Assembly (NCBI RefSeq): GCF_032062135.1
Contig: NC_092862.1
Location: 97,087,159-97,151,158 of the forward strand
Direction of reading: 5' to 3'
Origin: Pyxicephalus adspersus
Lineage: Eukaryota > Chordata > Amphibia > Anura > Pyxicephalidae
Length of the DNA stretch: 64,000 nt
Part shown: positions 37,421 through 49,320 of the stretch, piece after piece
How the letters are laid out: every line of letters starts with the position of its first letter
Position numbering within the stretch: the stretch's first letter is position 1
Position numbers and translations under genes: made by a program
The notes under the pieces: model-generated
Database searches by the model: none
Seen by the model: only the letters and a program-made list of their open reading frames with translations
What the model was told of the DNA's origin: nothing

Positions 37421-37785
37421 AAAGTCGCTGTGACAACATAACTAGTAACACATTAGAGAGGTAACGATCCACTTTATAAATGTATGTGAACTGTGTGTCT
37501 ACAAATATGTGTACTTACATATTTTTGTCACAATGGTAAAGTGGTTGTGACAACAAATGTCATGTATGAAAAAATAGGTCCCCTTTTAGAACTATACACA
37601 TTACGTAACTACAAATATATGCACTCTGAATTGTTTTCTTTATTTTTTTTTAACAACAGTGACACAAAGTGGTTATGACAACAAAAGACACAATGATAGA
37701 TCCCTTTCAGAAAACGTACAAACCATGTAACTTCAGATGTATTCACTCTAATGTTTTCACAAAGGTAACGCAAAGTAGTGTAGGG
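37421..37785. repeat. Diverged tandem repeat, unit of about 106-128 bp, three units plus a partial
   Basis: The unit start AAAGTNGYTRTGACAACA recurs at 37421, 37538 and 37666, with a fourth partial start at 37772. Within each unit the order is the same: a block like gatcc.cttt(t)a, a stretch gta(act) then acaaatatgt or ttcagatgta, and a T-rich or cac-containing end before the next start. Confidence 0.7.
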
Positions 37786-38470
37786 CAGATTCACCCATCC
37801 TCATTCAAAGTTCAACGGGAAACTACATAGATATATAATACAAATACTAAAAACACTAGCTGCCATTGCTTTTAATAGGTAAAAGAAAAACATTAAAAAA
37901 TATTCACCAGATTCCGAATTACAGTGTATCAGAGTTTGGTCATTAAACTGTTCGCACATTCTTAAGTAGAAAAAAAGTCTGAAAACAAGCCCTCACTGAA
38001 CTCTCTGACTACTTGTGGCTTGATTTTATTTGTTTTCAAAGATTCCTACAAAAACTTTGAATCTGAGTTTGTCAGGACAACTATTATAAAATAATACAGA
38101 TTTCAGTTGTGAACTTTAGGAATACCTGATAATGCAATGTCTGCAGACACTGGGGAATGCGAGGGGTTTTACAGTTTGTACAATGGTGCATAGTCTGGGC
38201 ACAGGCTCAATCTAATGAGAAATTACATTTATACAGATACAAAAATATATAGGTCTTGAAGCGGACCTTAAAAGGAAAAAGGGACAACAAAATGGCAGCA
38301 CCCGTTGTTTTTTTGTTTTTTTTTTGTGCATAATCTGTTTAGGGTTTTAGTGATTATACAGATGCAAAAGTCAAAAACAGTAATATAAATGGTTGAAGAT
38401 ATACCATGAGCCGCCACCACAGTAAAGATTATTAGGTGATAATCCTTAGGTTTTAGAAAGAAAGAGTACA
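37786..38470. other. AT-rich non-coding DNA
   Basis: No feature was recognised apart from T-runs near 38308-38325. Confidence 0.35.
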
Positions 38471-38836
38471 GTTGTTTCCAGTGTCTCCTGTGTTCCTTGT
38501 GCCTGCAGTGGCCCCTGTGTCACTAGCATATGTCTCCTGGATCCCTGGCAATTGACCCCTGGCTTGTGACCTGACCTTTCTTACTTGCTGCCTGCCTCGA
38601 CCCCAGCTTTCCTCGACTATCCTTCTGTTTTGTGATTTGATACCGTTTTTTGCCCATCTTGGTGTGCCAAAGGACCGCAACCTGGCAGTAACCAGCGGCG
38701 CAACATCTTCACCATCAGAGGCTCTGGAGAAGATCTGGTTACTGCTTGGACTCTGTGTCTTGGCCCTTCTGAGGGCTCACACTGCCTCCATGCAAGCCGT
38801 AGCACCCCTAATGGTCTTGTATCTCCGTGCGTGACA
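38470..38836 (+). mobile_element. Solo Gypsy LTR fragment related to the element at 46285-55187
   Basis: It shares with the two LTRs of the downstream Gypsy element the ordered blocks gcctgcctcgaccccag-like, gcaacctggcagta, gcgcaacatc, caccatcagaggctctgg and an end at gtgaca (38831-38836). The internal region is absent, so this is a solo LTR or a 3' LTR remnant. The three frames here (38453-38680, 38617-38805, 38637-38834) are shadows. Confidence 0.65.
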
Positions 38837-38901
38837 GTCCTATTGTGAAGATGTCTTCTTATGGGCTTTTCCTAATGTGCCCGGTCACTTCCCTCATCAT
38901 A

Positions 38902-39610
38902 CCGTGTTTCCCCGATTTTAGGACATCCCCATTAAGTAAGCCACCCCCGATTTTTAAAAAAATAATTAAAATAAGACACTCACCCGTTTATAAGACAGCT
39001 CCAGATATCTGATACTGCGTGTGTGTCCTTTACGCTGGCTGCAGCGTGTATGTCTTTGATGCTGGCTGCAGGGCGTGTCTATTCCTGAGCCAAAAGTAAA
39101 AAGCCTGCACACGTGCCCCCGCGATTCTGAACAAGGAAGCAAGCTGCTGATCCCTGCCCTAACGGAGATCCCTGCACTTAATTATGGGTAAGTGATCAGA
39201 AGGGGACAATGGAGTCAATGGAATAGAGTGATCAGAAGGGGACAATCATTTCATAGTGATCAGAAGGGGACAATCATTTCATAGTGATCAGAAGAGGACA
39301 ATCATTTCATAGTGATCAGAAGGGGACAATCATTTCATAGTGATCAGAAGGGGATAATCAATGGCATAGAGTGATCAGAAGGGGAATATGAATGGCACAT
39401 GTGTGATCAGAAGGGGACAATCAATGGAACATGAGTGATCAGAAGGGGACAATCAATGGAACATGAGTGATCATGAGTGACTTTCAACAATAAATGTGTA
39501 CTGTAGTCTTCTTCATGGAAAAATAAGACATCCCCTGAAAATAAGACCCAGGGCATATTTTGGCATTTCAAAAAATATAAGAGAGTGCCTTATAATCGGG
39601 GAAACAGGGT
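38902..39610. mobile_element. TA-flanked MITE with an internal 28-bp minisatellite
   Basis: The left end is TA then CCGTGTTTCCCCGATTTTA. The reverse strand of the right end reads CCCTGTTTCCCCGATTATAA, also flanked by TA. Subterminal blocks aataagaca and cttataagac-like sequences lie inside both ends. A TA target suggests the Tc1/mariner group. No transposase is present. Tandem repeats occupy 39191-39479. Confidence 0.8.
39191..39479 (+). repeat. 28-bp minisatellite, nine copies
   Basis: The unit core AGTGATCAGAAGGGGACAAT recurs nine times. Four central units are 28 bp and nearly identical, ending catttcat. The flanking units are variants of 28-36 bp ending in variants of caatggaaca(tg). The gradient from uniform centre to diverged edges is typical of unequal exchange. 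Confidence 0.9.
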
Positions 39611-39611
39611 A

Positions 39612-40610
39612 AATAGAAGCCTTACATTTCATTAAAAATTCCCATAGGAAAAAATCAGTACATATACATACATTACTCCCAAATGTAGCACTGCTATCCT
39701 TACGACAAGATACAAAGTATGCCAAAACTCATGAGAAGAGGCACTAGCACAGTTTAGGAAAAGTTGTAAAAAGATTTAAATTCTCTAGAATTTCACCATT
39801 AGGATTGTGACATCATGAAAACCTAATTTACTAGATTACCTATTTTCCAAACTTCCATTTTTATTAACTTTAAATGTACAATTATGATGGGGGAGCAGAC
39901 TGTGATATATACACAAAAAAAACTCTAATGTTAGAATGGTTGACACATGGGTTCTGGTACAGCATATGACATATTTATACCTTTATGCTTTTTTGTAGCC
40001 AAAATACAATACAGGATACACATGGTGCGTGATAGGAGTAAAGGAATGCTGATTGTAATCCAGTGATGCAGCTGCAAAAGACTTTAGAAAGATTTTTAAA
40101 AATGTATTGTAGGTGGGTTATATTCAAACCATATAACATACACTTTCAACATAGCAAAGGTGTATAAAAACAATTACAGGCAATTTTGTCCCATCCTCCC
40201 CACGGAATGGTGGGGAGGAGGGTGTAAGAGCAGATTAGGGACTAATGCCTAGCTTGCTTGGTATTAATGCATCCAAGATACATGGTTCTTTTTGATAAAG
40301 CTTAAGTGGTCTCCCACTTTTGTGGTTTCAGCTCCCTAAATCCAAGAAGCACCTGTTCTAGCATGCAGACAAATTGGATGGTGTTACTAATGACTGTCTG
40401 ATCACTGATCACAATTTTCCTTGCTTCATCAAATCTGTTAAATATCAGACATCCTAGATTTGTAGCCACCCCTAATCTTCAACTCCAAAGTAATTACAGC
40501 ATATTAAAGGGGGGGATTCCAACATTTAGTTTTATGTATGCCACAAATCAGCCTGTTTTCCTGCACTCTGTGTTTGCACTGCACATCTGCCAAAAGACTA
40601 AAGGTAGAGT
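39612..40610. other. AT-rich non-coding DNA
   Basis: No feature was recognised. The minus-strand frames 39513-39725 and 40504-40824 show no domain and partly cover MITEs. Confidence 0.35.
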
Positions 40611-40830
40611 AAGGCTGCTTACATACGCGCAATAATTGTTGTTGGAAAGCATCTTTCACAATCCTATCCAATGACAAAAGACTGCATGATGCATGAACGA
40701 GCGTTGTACATACAGCACTGTTCTGCTCTATAGAGAGTGGCACCCCGCTGGGCTCTCTCCCCTTCACTTTCATTACAATCATTTGTTGTTCATCATTTGT
40801 GGATCCACCATCATTCGTACACACGCCATC
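40611..40830. mobile_element. MITE, 'tacacac' family, copy B (inverted relative to copy A)
   Basis: The left end is aaggctgcttacatacgcgc and the right end ttcgtacacacgcc. Internal blocks aataattgttgttggaaagc, gactgcatgatgcatgaacg and cagcactgttctgctctata match copy A (2191-2446) on the opposite strand. Confidence 0.75.
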
Positions 40831-41055
40831 TATGAAACTTTACACATGTTGGCATCTTTGAATTTTTGTGGGGTGAAGCGACCAACCGTGACCATACCAG
40901 CTTTGTGCCACCAAACTATGGATTCCAGTTCCAACATTCCCTAGTGGGAATATATTACTGCCATTGAAACACTTGGACCTGGAAGATTCCCACCAGGGAA
41001 TCAAGAGATGACATATTTCCTTTTTATATAGTCCATTGTTATATAGCTTTAAGTG

Positions 41056-41114
<59 letters not shown>

Positions 41115-43605
41115 ATTTGTCTTAATAAAAAAAAATATGTTCCACTATTGTATTCTTTTCTATTTCTTGGAAACCAAATATTATAACTCATACAAAGTCA
41201 AGCTGTATTGTGCTAAATTATGATTTACAGCCTATGATGTTCTATGATTTAGTTATAAATAATTTAGATTGTGCCATAACTGTTTGTGTCCATAATGTCT
41301 TATTTATTAAGCACTGCTGACCTTGGAGGATAAATAAATTGTTAAAATGTGTGAGTAAATATTTCAATATTTTATTTATTATTTGAAATTAAAGACAGTA
41401 AACTTGCTTACACAAAATTGTAATAGCACATATAACCAAGTAGTGTTATTGTGTATATTTGTTAAATGTTAAAGCGCCATAGTGACTTTACAACCAATAA
41501 TATGCAAACATGTATGAATGCTTAGCATGAAAAATGTTATGTAATGCTGGTGACTCCTATACTTTTATAAAAAATGTGTATGTGTAGGGATCTTTGAACT
41601 AAAATTTTAAAAAATGAATAATACACACACACTTTCTTCATTTCTTTCTAGTTACTGTCCATTGACAGATAAAAGATTCTGTCTATTCAATACTTTCTCC
41701 AAATATATAAAATAATACATATGTATTTTGACTGAATGTACAATTATTTAGATTACAAGTAAAGGAATACAAGTACACATTCTAAAATAACTGAGCAAAA
41801 AAAAATTTTTAAATATTTTTTTATTCCAGAAATTAAAGTAGAGTGGTCTCTATGTTATAGTGGTCTTGAAGCTGCTCATAAGCTCATTTCAAATAGCTGA
41901 ACAGGGGAATACACGGTAAGACACACCATCAGTTAGTAGTGTTTTAAACTTACTCATGACAGTCCTGTCTTGGAGAGCATTATTAAGTTCTTTAGCACCT
42001 TAACTCTCCAAACTACCCTAAAGTAAAATATCTTTAGGTCCAAATTTCTTTTCAAAGGCAGGGAGCTCCTGTTTTGTCTAAATCCTGAATGGCTAAAAGT
42101 TTAGCTTGGCTGCTCTGCCTGCAGACCTAAATGGGACTTATGGAAGATCATGCAGGAGGCCACTGCTGTCAGAGAATGTCAGAAAGCACATGGAATGGAG
42201 GGGGGAGTATAAAGTTCAGCTTAGGGTAGTCTAAAGGGATATGGAAGGGGCTGTGGATTTTATAATTAGTAACGGGATTAAATAGGATTTCACACAGTAA
42301 AGAAAAATCCATTAAAATTCATTTAATTGACATATCTATAATAAAATGAAACATACATTGCAAAACCACAAACTAATATTAAAGAAAAGAAGAAAATCTA
42401 TACATACAGAGATTGACGTCAATGCTTTTAAAATGAATATCTAGCTTTTAGATGTAGAGAAAGACAATGTACTTCACTTAATTGCCATGTAATTGTGTAC
42501 ATCTAGGATAAAAGAATTACCTCATTCTGACAAAAGCACTTTACATGATGCCCAAGTGATTGGTAAATTAAATGAAATTTGAGAAGCGCGATTTCTACCA
42601 CAAAGTTTTTGACCCTTTGATTTATAAGAGCAAAATCAATGCTATATTTCATTAGTATCGAATGACTTCAGATCCAAGTAAATCATGAAAATCACATCTG
42701 TTGAAGAGGGCAACTAACCAATGTGTTCGAAAAGCTTGAAAGTAAATGAACTAAGAAACAATCTTGAAAATATTTTAATTTCAATTTGAGTTACAGTACT
42801 TAAACATTTTGCTAAATTATGTCATAATTAGTAAAAAAAAAAGTTTTTTTTGGCTTTAACCAATTTTACAATTCCATACCAGTGATTAAAAATTGCCATG
42901 AGTTGACCTTAAGTTGCCATAGGTACACCTGTATGATTATGCCCTTGATTGAATATTTTATTATATGTGAGTGTTAGAATGTGCTAAAAGAGATTGCATA
43001 TTTTCTGCTTTATTTAGGTTTTCAACTGTACGAACCACAAACAAGAGAAAGGATATATGGTGTAATGTTTCTGAATTACAAAAGCCTTCTATAACCTCTT
43101 AACATCATCTTTCCTCTAAAGTTCTCTTGTTAAATTTAGACACAGATGTCACAAGAGATCAACAAACGAAAGAGACAAAATAAGGGAAACGTTATCATAA
43201 TTTGTAAAATTCAAGGCTTGGTGCTTCTTTTCTTAACTCTGTTGCCCTGTACATTGACCCACAAATACCAATATGGTAAAACAATGCTAGTGCTGCCAAT
43301 GTCCTATGTTTAGTATGAGCTATTGTATGGGGTTTACAGGGTATAGTATGCACTGTGGTGTGCAAAGTATTGTATGGGCTGCTATATGCTTTATGTCTTG
43401 GCTATAGTTATTGTTGTTATGTGCTGTTCTTAGTTAGTTGGGTACACTGCAGGGTCGTTTGTCTAGTGTGTTGGGTACATTGAATGCTGATTTGTGTTCT
43501 TTCCAATGTGCTAAAAATGGTTTGTTCGTTCTATAATGGATAAACTGGACATATTATGTGTAGCACTGTTGTAAGATTTTTAGTCATGGACAAGTATTAA
43601 TTTAC
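40831..43605. other. AT-rich intergenic DNA
   Basis: No gene is supported. It contains the TA microsatellite at 41058-41111 and, at 42697-42740, a degenerate relative of the hammerhead-like motif (ctgttgaagaggg then ttcgaaaagcttg). Confidence 0.35.
41058..41111. repeat. (TA)n microsatellite
   Basis: A pure AT dinucleotide run of about 54 bases. Confidence 0.95.
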
Positions 43606-43930
43606 TTATTTAATCGTAGTTTATTCGTGCCAGCATATTACGCAACTCTTTACCATAGTACATTTTACTAACTGCCCCTCAAAGGGACTCAAAATATATA
43701 TGACCATAGTCATATGTTATTAACACAGTCTTAGGATAATTTTGAGGAAAAGCCAATTAACCTAACTGCATGTTTTTGGGGTGTGGGAGAAAACTGGAGT
43801 GCCCAGAAGAAACCCACGCAAACACAGGAAGAAAATACAAACTCCTTGCAGATAGCATCCTGGCATAGATTTGAACCTGATACCTAGTGCTGCAAAGACC
43901 AAACTGCTAACCTCTGAGCCAGCTGTGCTA
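43606..43930 (-). mobile_element. tRNA-derived SINE, inverted copy
   Basis: On the minus strand the order is the same as at 867-1208: an A-box region (ggctcagaggttagcag), a B-box region (aggttcaaatctatg), the central block gtttgtattttcttcctgtg, cccaaaaacatgcagttagg, and a tail with gcgtaatatgctggcac. It is more diverged than the other two copies. Confidence 0.8.
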
Positions 43931-46284
43931 AATATTATTAAAAAATATGTATGTTTGTTACATTTTACATACGTATGTTTACAGATGTATATTATGTATA
44001 GTTGAGGTGAAATTTCAAATACTTTGTGTTGAACAGGAGCTTTTTTTTTAAATTTGCATCCAAACAGGCCTTTCTGATAAAAGGCCTAGACACGCCAACT
44101 CTTTCCTACTCAGATTATCAGAGGGGGTTCATCAATGATGGTCATTTTGGATGTGTATATATTTAAAATACTTAAATATGATATAAGATCAGTGACTTAA
44201 AAGGGACAATTAAGATTCCTGCATTTCAATTATATGAGAACTGTTTGTGTTTAGAATTTACATGTTATATATAAGAATATTGTGCTATATTTACTGGTGT
44301 TTCATATGTATGTCTAGACTTCAGTTTCCGTGGCTGGACAGAAGAAAATCTAAAGTGCTTGACTAAGGAAAAAGTTAAGATTGGGAATAATATTAAGAAT
44401 TAAGCCTAAATACACTTTTTAAAACGGAGGCATCAAATGAAATTTAAAGAACTAAAAAAAAGTATATTTTGCCTCAATGAATGTGCCTAATTTTAAGAAT
44501 AAATGCATGGAACTTTGCTAAATTCTCCAAAGCTCTTAAAGTGATGGGTGGCTTGATAAATCGGTCCAGTGTTTTCCCCCTCTCTGGAGACCAATTTAGC
44601 TTTGTAACTGGCCATTTAGGCATTTTGGATAGAAAATGTTACTGTAAGCTTAAAGCTGTTATCTGTGTTGCCAATAGTTAACCTAAGTCCCAGTGTGTAA
44701 GAAAATATTTATCTAAAATGCTTAAGACAGCACAGTCTGCTTGAATGTAGCACAGTGAGGTTGTAAATCTACATTATACCATGCTGAGAGGCATCTGGCC
44801 AATCATGAGTGAGCTCTGGACGACAGTAACATACGGTACTGTCTGCAGTTAAAGCCCCCTGGAGATCTTTATGCCTATGTGAAAAAAAAACAGCCACAGA
44901 ATATTTTGCCAACTACTCTTAGTTCAAGAGACGTGAAGGATTTATGACTTTATCCAGCATTATTGTAGTAAACATTGTTGTGCTTTAAGTGGATTCTGTA
45001 TTTAATACAGAGGAAAGATAAGAGGAAATAGAGCATGTTTTTATGTTTTTGGGTGTGCACATATGTATATGCCCCTGTAAATATATATTTATTCATTTCT
45101 CCATCAACTTGATAAGGACGTTTTTTACATTAAACAATTTCCTTTTTCATTACCTACCTTATTTTAGACATAGTAATGTCCTGGCTGAGGGTAAGGGTCA
45201 TCAGGGTGCTGTAGTGCTTCGTGAAAACAACAGACTGCATTAGGTAAAAATTAGAGCATTCAAAATTCTGAACCTCCATAACTGAAAAAACTGAAATTTG
45301 AAAAATTAGGGGCAGGCAAGGGCTACTAAGACTGAGAGGAAGGGGCTACATAATCTTGCAGATCCATCAGCTAGGGAATGAGGTGAGTGCTATGTGACTT
45401 GCTGCAGCTTCGTTTAGAAACTCACAGTGTTCAGTGAAATCAGACTAAGCATTTTCAGTGACAAAAGAGAACCCTGCACATTTATTAAAGACTGAAAGTA
45501 AGGCTGGAGTTTAACTTTAAGGAGATCATTTTGTCTTAAAGAAAAAATTGTTGCAGGTGTAACGTGCAGGTACCTATGCCTAAACACATGTTCATCAGAT
45601 CCCAATATTCTACTATATGTTGAAATCCTAAACTGTTCTGACAAATATCTATCTCTTGGTATCACAAAATGCTGTCACTTCCTATCCTCTCATGATCCTA
45701 TTGAGTCCGCATTATGTTGGGTTGCCTCAATGCAATATTGGAATATGAAAGACAGAAAGGAATGGGAAAGTTTCTGCACTAACAGGAAGTGCCGAAGCAC
45801 AGAATTTTCTAAAATGCTGTGAACTGTGGTGCACTTTACATCTACAGGTGTGTTTCATTTTTTTGTTGTTATAACAGATTCTTTCTAAACTTAATCTTGG
45901 TCCATACTCTTACATTCCAGAGTAAAATAACCCTAAACCTAATCCTAAATATTAACCCTTACATTTAAAAAAGCTCAACCACCCTAGACTTAACCCTGAG
46001 CATGGTCTGGGATGAAAATTTAATGTAAAAAAGTTATTCTTGAGTATTATTTGGTGTTTTGGATTATGCTTGGTTAATATTGTGACCCACGAGATTTGCC
46101 ATTTTGATTCACACACTGCACAACTACTTCCCCAAATTAAGCTTTTTCACCTGAGTAAATGGTTGTGATTTAGGGAACTAGACATAGAATTTATCCTATT
46201 ATTGGCCTTTGCATCACCCCTGTCCCCTTCCTTTCCTCTATTTCCTTTTAATGTCACCGTTCTTCTTATCTTGTTCTATTCCCC
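43931..46284. other. AT-rich intergenic DNA
   Basis: No gene or clear repeat is supported. A short run of ccctaaacctaatcctaaat-like sequence at 45930-45985 is weakly telomere-like but too irregular to call. Confidence 0.35.
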
Positions 46285-46823
46285 TGTCACACCTGCAGGT
46301 CCAGGGGATCTGTGCCTCCTTCAGTGCCACCCACCTTTCACTCCCATGCTGCCAGCACCAGCTCTGCTAAGGCATCATCTCCTCACCTCACTCCCTGGTC
46401 TAGGCCACATGGCTTCATTGAAGGATTCAAGGAGTTCCTTTGGCTCTGCTTTCAGGTTCCAGTTTGTTGTTTCTCTTGCTTCTGAATCCTAGTGTACCGA
46501 CCTTGGCTTGACCGTGACTACTCCTGATCGCTGCCTGCCCTGAGTACTGGCCTGACCTCAATACTCCTAATCATTGCCTGCCCTGACCTCTGGCTTGCCT
46601 GATTACTCTCTGCTCCTTGCTCTGGTACCACGTCCTGTTTCTACCTGTCAGCAGTCACCTGCCTCGGCATGCATGGGGGCTGCTACCTGGCAATTGCCTG
46701 CAGTGCAACATCCCAACCTCCAGAGGCTCTGTGAAGACTGGGCAGCTGCTTAGAATCTCCACCCTGTCTCTACCAACTGAGCTGGTGACACAGAGGGTCC
46801 ACCGTCCTGCCCTGCAATACCGT
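46285..46823 (+). repeat. 5' LTR of the outer Gypsy element
   Basis: It begins TGTCACACCTGCAGG and ends shortly before the gag ATG at 46828. Its 3' half matches the 3' LTR at 54902-55187 through many blocks (tcattgcctgccctgacctc, tctggcttgcctgattactc, ccaccgtcctgccctgca). The left boundary is inferred from the TGTCA start, and no target duplication could be confirmed. The frames at 46202-46492 and 46617-46841 are not real genes. Confidence 0.75.
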
Positions 46824-46827
46824 GGCC

Positions 46828-47556
46828 ATGGACCCCGCTGACATTCCATTGCCTGATTCTTGCAGGACCTGCAAGAGTGGATCCAGAAACAGGAGTCTCT
46901 TTAGATGAAAGATGTGGACTTCCTCCAGAGGTGTGATTAATGTCTGAATGAGCTCCAATGGGCCATTAACCAGTCTCCTGCCTCTGAGACTGCCATTCCA
47001 GCCCTGTACCTGGGACTCCAGTACCAACTACACTTCCAGCCACTATGCCGCCATGCTCCGTGCTACAGATTTCCACTCCCTCCCGCTACTCCAGTGACCC
47101 CAAGCTCTGTCGTGGCTTCATTAACCAATTCCAAATACAACTTGAATTGCAGCCCTGGAACTTTCCCACAGATCGAACCAAGGTAGCTTTCTTCAGCTCC
47201 TTGTTGTAGGGAGGGGCCCTTGCGTGGGCTTCGCCCCTCTGGGAAAAGGGCAATCCTATCTTGGGAGATTTCGGTGCCTTCCTACAGACCTTCCTCAAGG
47301 TCTTTGATGAATCTGTTTGGGCCTCTTCTGCGGCCTCTGAAATCTTGGGCTCATGTCTAGCCTCCCTCTCGGTAGGTCAATATGTGGTGAAATTCCGAAC
47401 CTTGGCATCCAAAATAAATTAGAACAATGACGCCCTGGTGGCAGTTTTCTGTAAGGGGCTCGTGGGCCATATTAAGGACCAGCTTGCTGGCCGGGACCTT
47501 CCCCCAACTCTTGATGACCTGGTGTCTCTCTGTGTCCGGATTGATATTCACTTTCA
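46828..47556 (+). pseudogene. Outer Gypsy gag, broken, 3' part missing
   Basis: The gag start MDPADIP is just inside the LTR. Capsid-like segments are recognisable, including FINQFQIQLELQPWNFPTD, ALAWASPLWEKGNPI and LAGRDLPPTLDDLVSLCVRI. There are frame changes near 46860-46950 and in-frame stops at 47207-47209 (TAG) and 47420-47422 (TAG). The coding part ends at the insertion point of the inner element. The nucleocapsid zinc-knuckle region expected next is not found after the inner element, so it has been lost. Confidence 0.8.
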
Positions 47557-47713
47557 GGTCACGATCAATCTGCACTGGAAGGAAATTATGGAGCCTTCAT
47601 ATAGTGCTGCCCTAGTTTCTGGTTGGAGCTCGCACTGGGCATGTGCAGAGTAAGGATATGCGGTGCAAACTGAGCATTTGCAATAAGGTTCATTTAGACA
47701 TAGGTTTGTGACA
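47557..47713 (-). repeat. Left LTR (3' LTR) of the inner Gypsy element
   Basis: It matches 51253-51429 almost base for base over its length: the shared words include tgcactggaaggaaat, tatggagccttcat, ttcatttagacatagg-like and gtttgtgaca. It lacks an insert of about 20 bases present in the right LTR. On the minus strand the LTR begins TGTCACAAAC and ends GTGAC(C). Confidence 0.85.
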
Positions 47714-47896
47714 GTGTCTCTGGACGCCCTCTGGACTTGGCTTCTCTGGATGCTGCCGGTGAAAGTCATTTACTAACCGGATGGCATGAACTGATGTCGC
47801 AGGTTCCCATGTGCTTTCCTCTAGTGTATACCCTTTCCATTTGATAGGGTATTGTATGCCTTCACCTATTCTTCGAGAGTCCAGTATTCTCTCCAC
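47714..47896 (-). pseudogene. Chromodomain of the inner Gypsy element
   Basis: The minus-strand peptide contains KVERILDSRRIGEGIQYPIK followed by WKGYTLEESTWEPATSVHA. This is the chromodomain core: the VERILDSR strand, the YPIKWKGY aromatic strand and the EESTWEP turn. It normally ends the integrase. Here it directly follows a short, stop-containing remnant of the integrase zinc-binding region, which suggests that the catalytic core was deleted. Confidence 0.85.
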
Positions 47897-48260
47897 CTTA
47901 AATTCTTCTTCTCAGTCCATGAAAATGGGTAGAGGTCTCAGGAGCCCCATAGGTAGTGCTGTTTGACCTTTGCTTCTAGCACAAATGTCACATCTTTGCA
48001 CAAACTCAGTACAATCATTGTTTAAAGCAGGTCACCAGAACTTGCGGTGTGTTAGTTCAATAGTCTTGGGGGAACTAAAGTGTGCAGCCATGGGATGAGC
48101 ATGCATGGTTTGAAGGACAGGAGTCCGTAAGGGAACTGGGACAAAAATTTTCCTTGATGTAACAGAAAACCTGCTTCTTGAGTCAAGAGTTCCTCTGTAT
48201 CAGGCAAAAGTGTCTTGGAAGTCAAGTTTCCTTGATCTGGTTCAGTAATTGTGTCTCTAA
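47897..48260 (-). pseudogene. Inner Gypsy integrase remnant, HHCC region only
   Basis: On the minus strand the stretch TIELTHRKFW, then CTEFVQRCDICARSKG, is the second half of the integrase zinc-binding (HHCC) domain. A short PLPIF segment follows. The D-D-E core domain, which should come next, is absent before the chromodomain at 47896. In-frame stops occur. Confidence 0.75.
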
Positions 48261-49320
48261 CAGGAGAAAGTGGCTATCTGGAAGGATCAGTTTTCCACGT
48301 TCAGGGAACCTTGGAATGAATCTGAGACAAGGCGTCTATTTTCCCATTCTTTGAGCCTGGTTGGTATGATATGTGAAAATTGAACCGTGAGAAGAAGAGG
48401 GACCATTGAAACTGTCTAGACCGAAGACGCTTGGCAGCCCGTAACTACTCCAGATTCCTATGATCGGTCTATATCACAATTGGGTGAAGAGCCCCCTCTA
48501 GGAGATATCTCCACTCCTCTAGGGCTAACTTAATTGGAAGTAGCTCTCGTAATTGCACTTGGAAGACGACAATTTCTTGGAGAAAAAGGCTAGAGGACAA
48601 AGTATTTTCTTCTTACATTGTCTCTGAGACAAAATGGCATGTCTCTGAGACAAAATGTTAGGACGCATCCACCTCCAACACGTAAGGCAAGTTAGGGTCT
48701 GGATGTGCCAACACAGGAGCGGTGGTAAATTGTGTCTTCAGATGCTGGAATGCCTGCTGGGTGTTATCGTTCCATTGGAAAATCTACTGTTTTCGAGTTA
48801 AATCAGTCAAAGGTCGGACGATGCGAGAAAAATCTCGAATGAATTTCTGATAGAAACTTGAGAAGCCTAGGAATCTCTGGACCTCCTTGCGAGATGTTGG
48901 GACGGGCCAATCGAGGACAGCCGAAACCTTACTTTAGTCCATGGCGTTGCCTTGACCCGAAATATCCAAGCCTAGGAAGTGTACTCAATCCTTCTCAAAT
49001 TCACATTTTTCAATCTTTGCGAAGGGATGATTCTGCCGGAGTCAAGTAAGGACCTCTTTTACTTGTCCACGATGCTCCTCGAGGGAAACTGAAAAGATCA
49101 GAATGTCCTCCAGATAGACCACGACATATACGTCCAGTATGTCTCTGAAAATGTAATTACTAAAACTTTGAAAGGTGACTGAGGCAATACACAGCCCAAA
49201 GGGCATTAATAGATACCCGCTCCGGCTATTGAGAGTGAAGGTCGGATGAATCCCTTGGCGAGGTTTTCTTCAATGTAGGTTTTCAGTGCAAGGAGTTCTG
49301 GATCAGAGAGTGGGAAAATA
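48260..49320 (-). pseudogene. Inner Gypsy reverse transcriptase and RNase H, broken
   Basis: The palm motif reads [12 protein letters not shown] (49095-49125). The catalytic box is YLED at 49105-49116, where the family normally has YLDD, so an essential Asp is replaced by Glu. Downstream on the minus strand the RNase H and connection region is recognisable by YTDHRNLE near 48480, [20 protein letters not shown] and [16 protein letters not shown]. Stops and frameshifts interrupt it. Confidence 0.8.

Noticed and set aside
45925..45990. Interstitial telomere-like run (ccctaaacct, taatccta, taaccctgag)
   Set aside because: The units are irregular and too few. The sequence does not keep a TTAGGG register for more than one or two units.
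47427..47653. Two overlapping plus-strand frames read as separate proteins
   Set aside because: They are frame variants of the outer gag and run on into the inner LTR.
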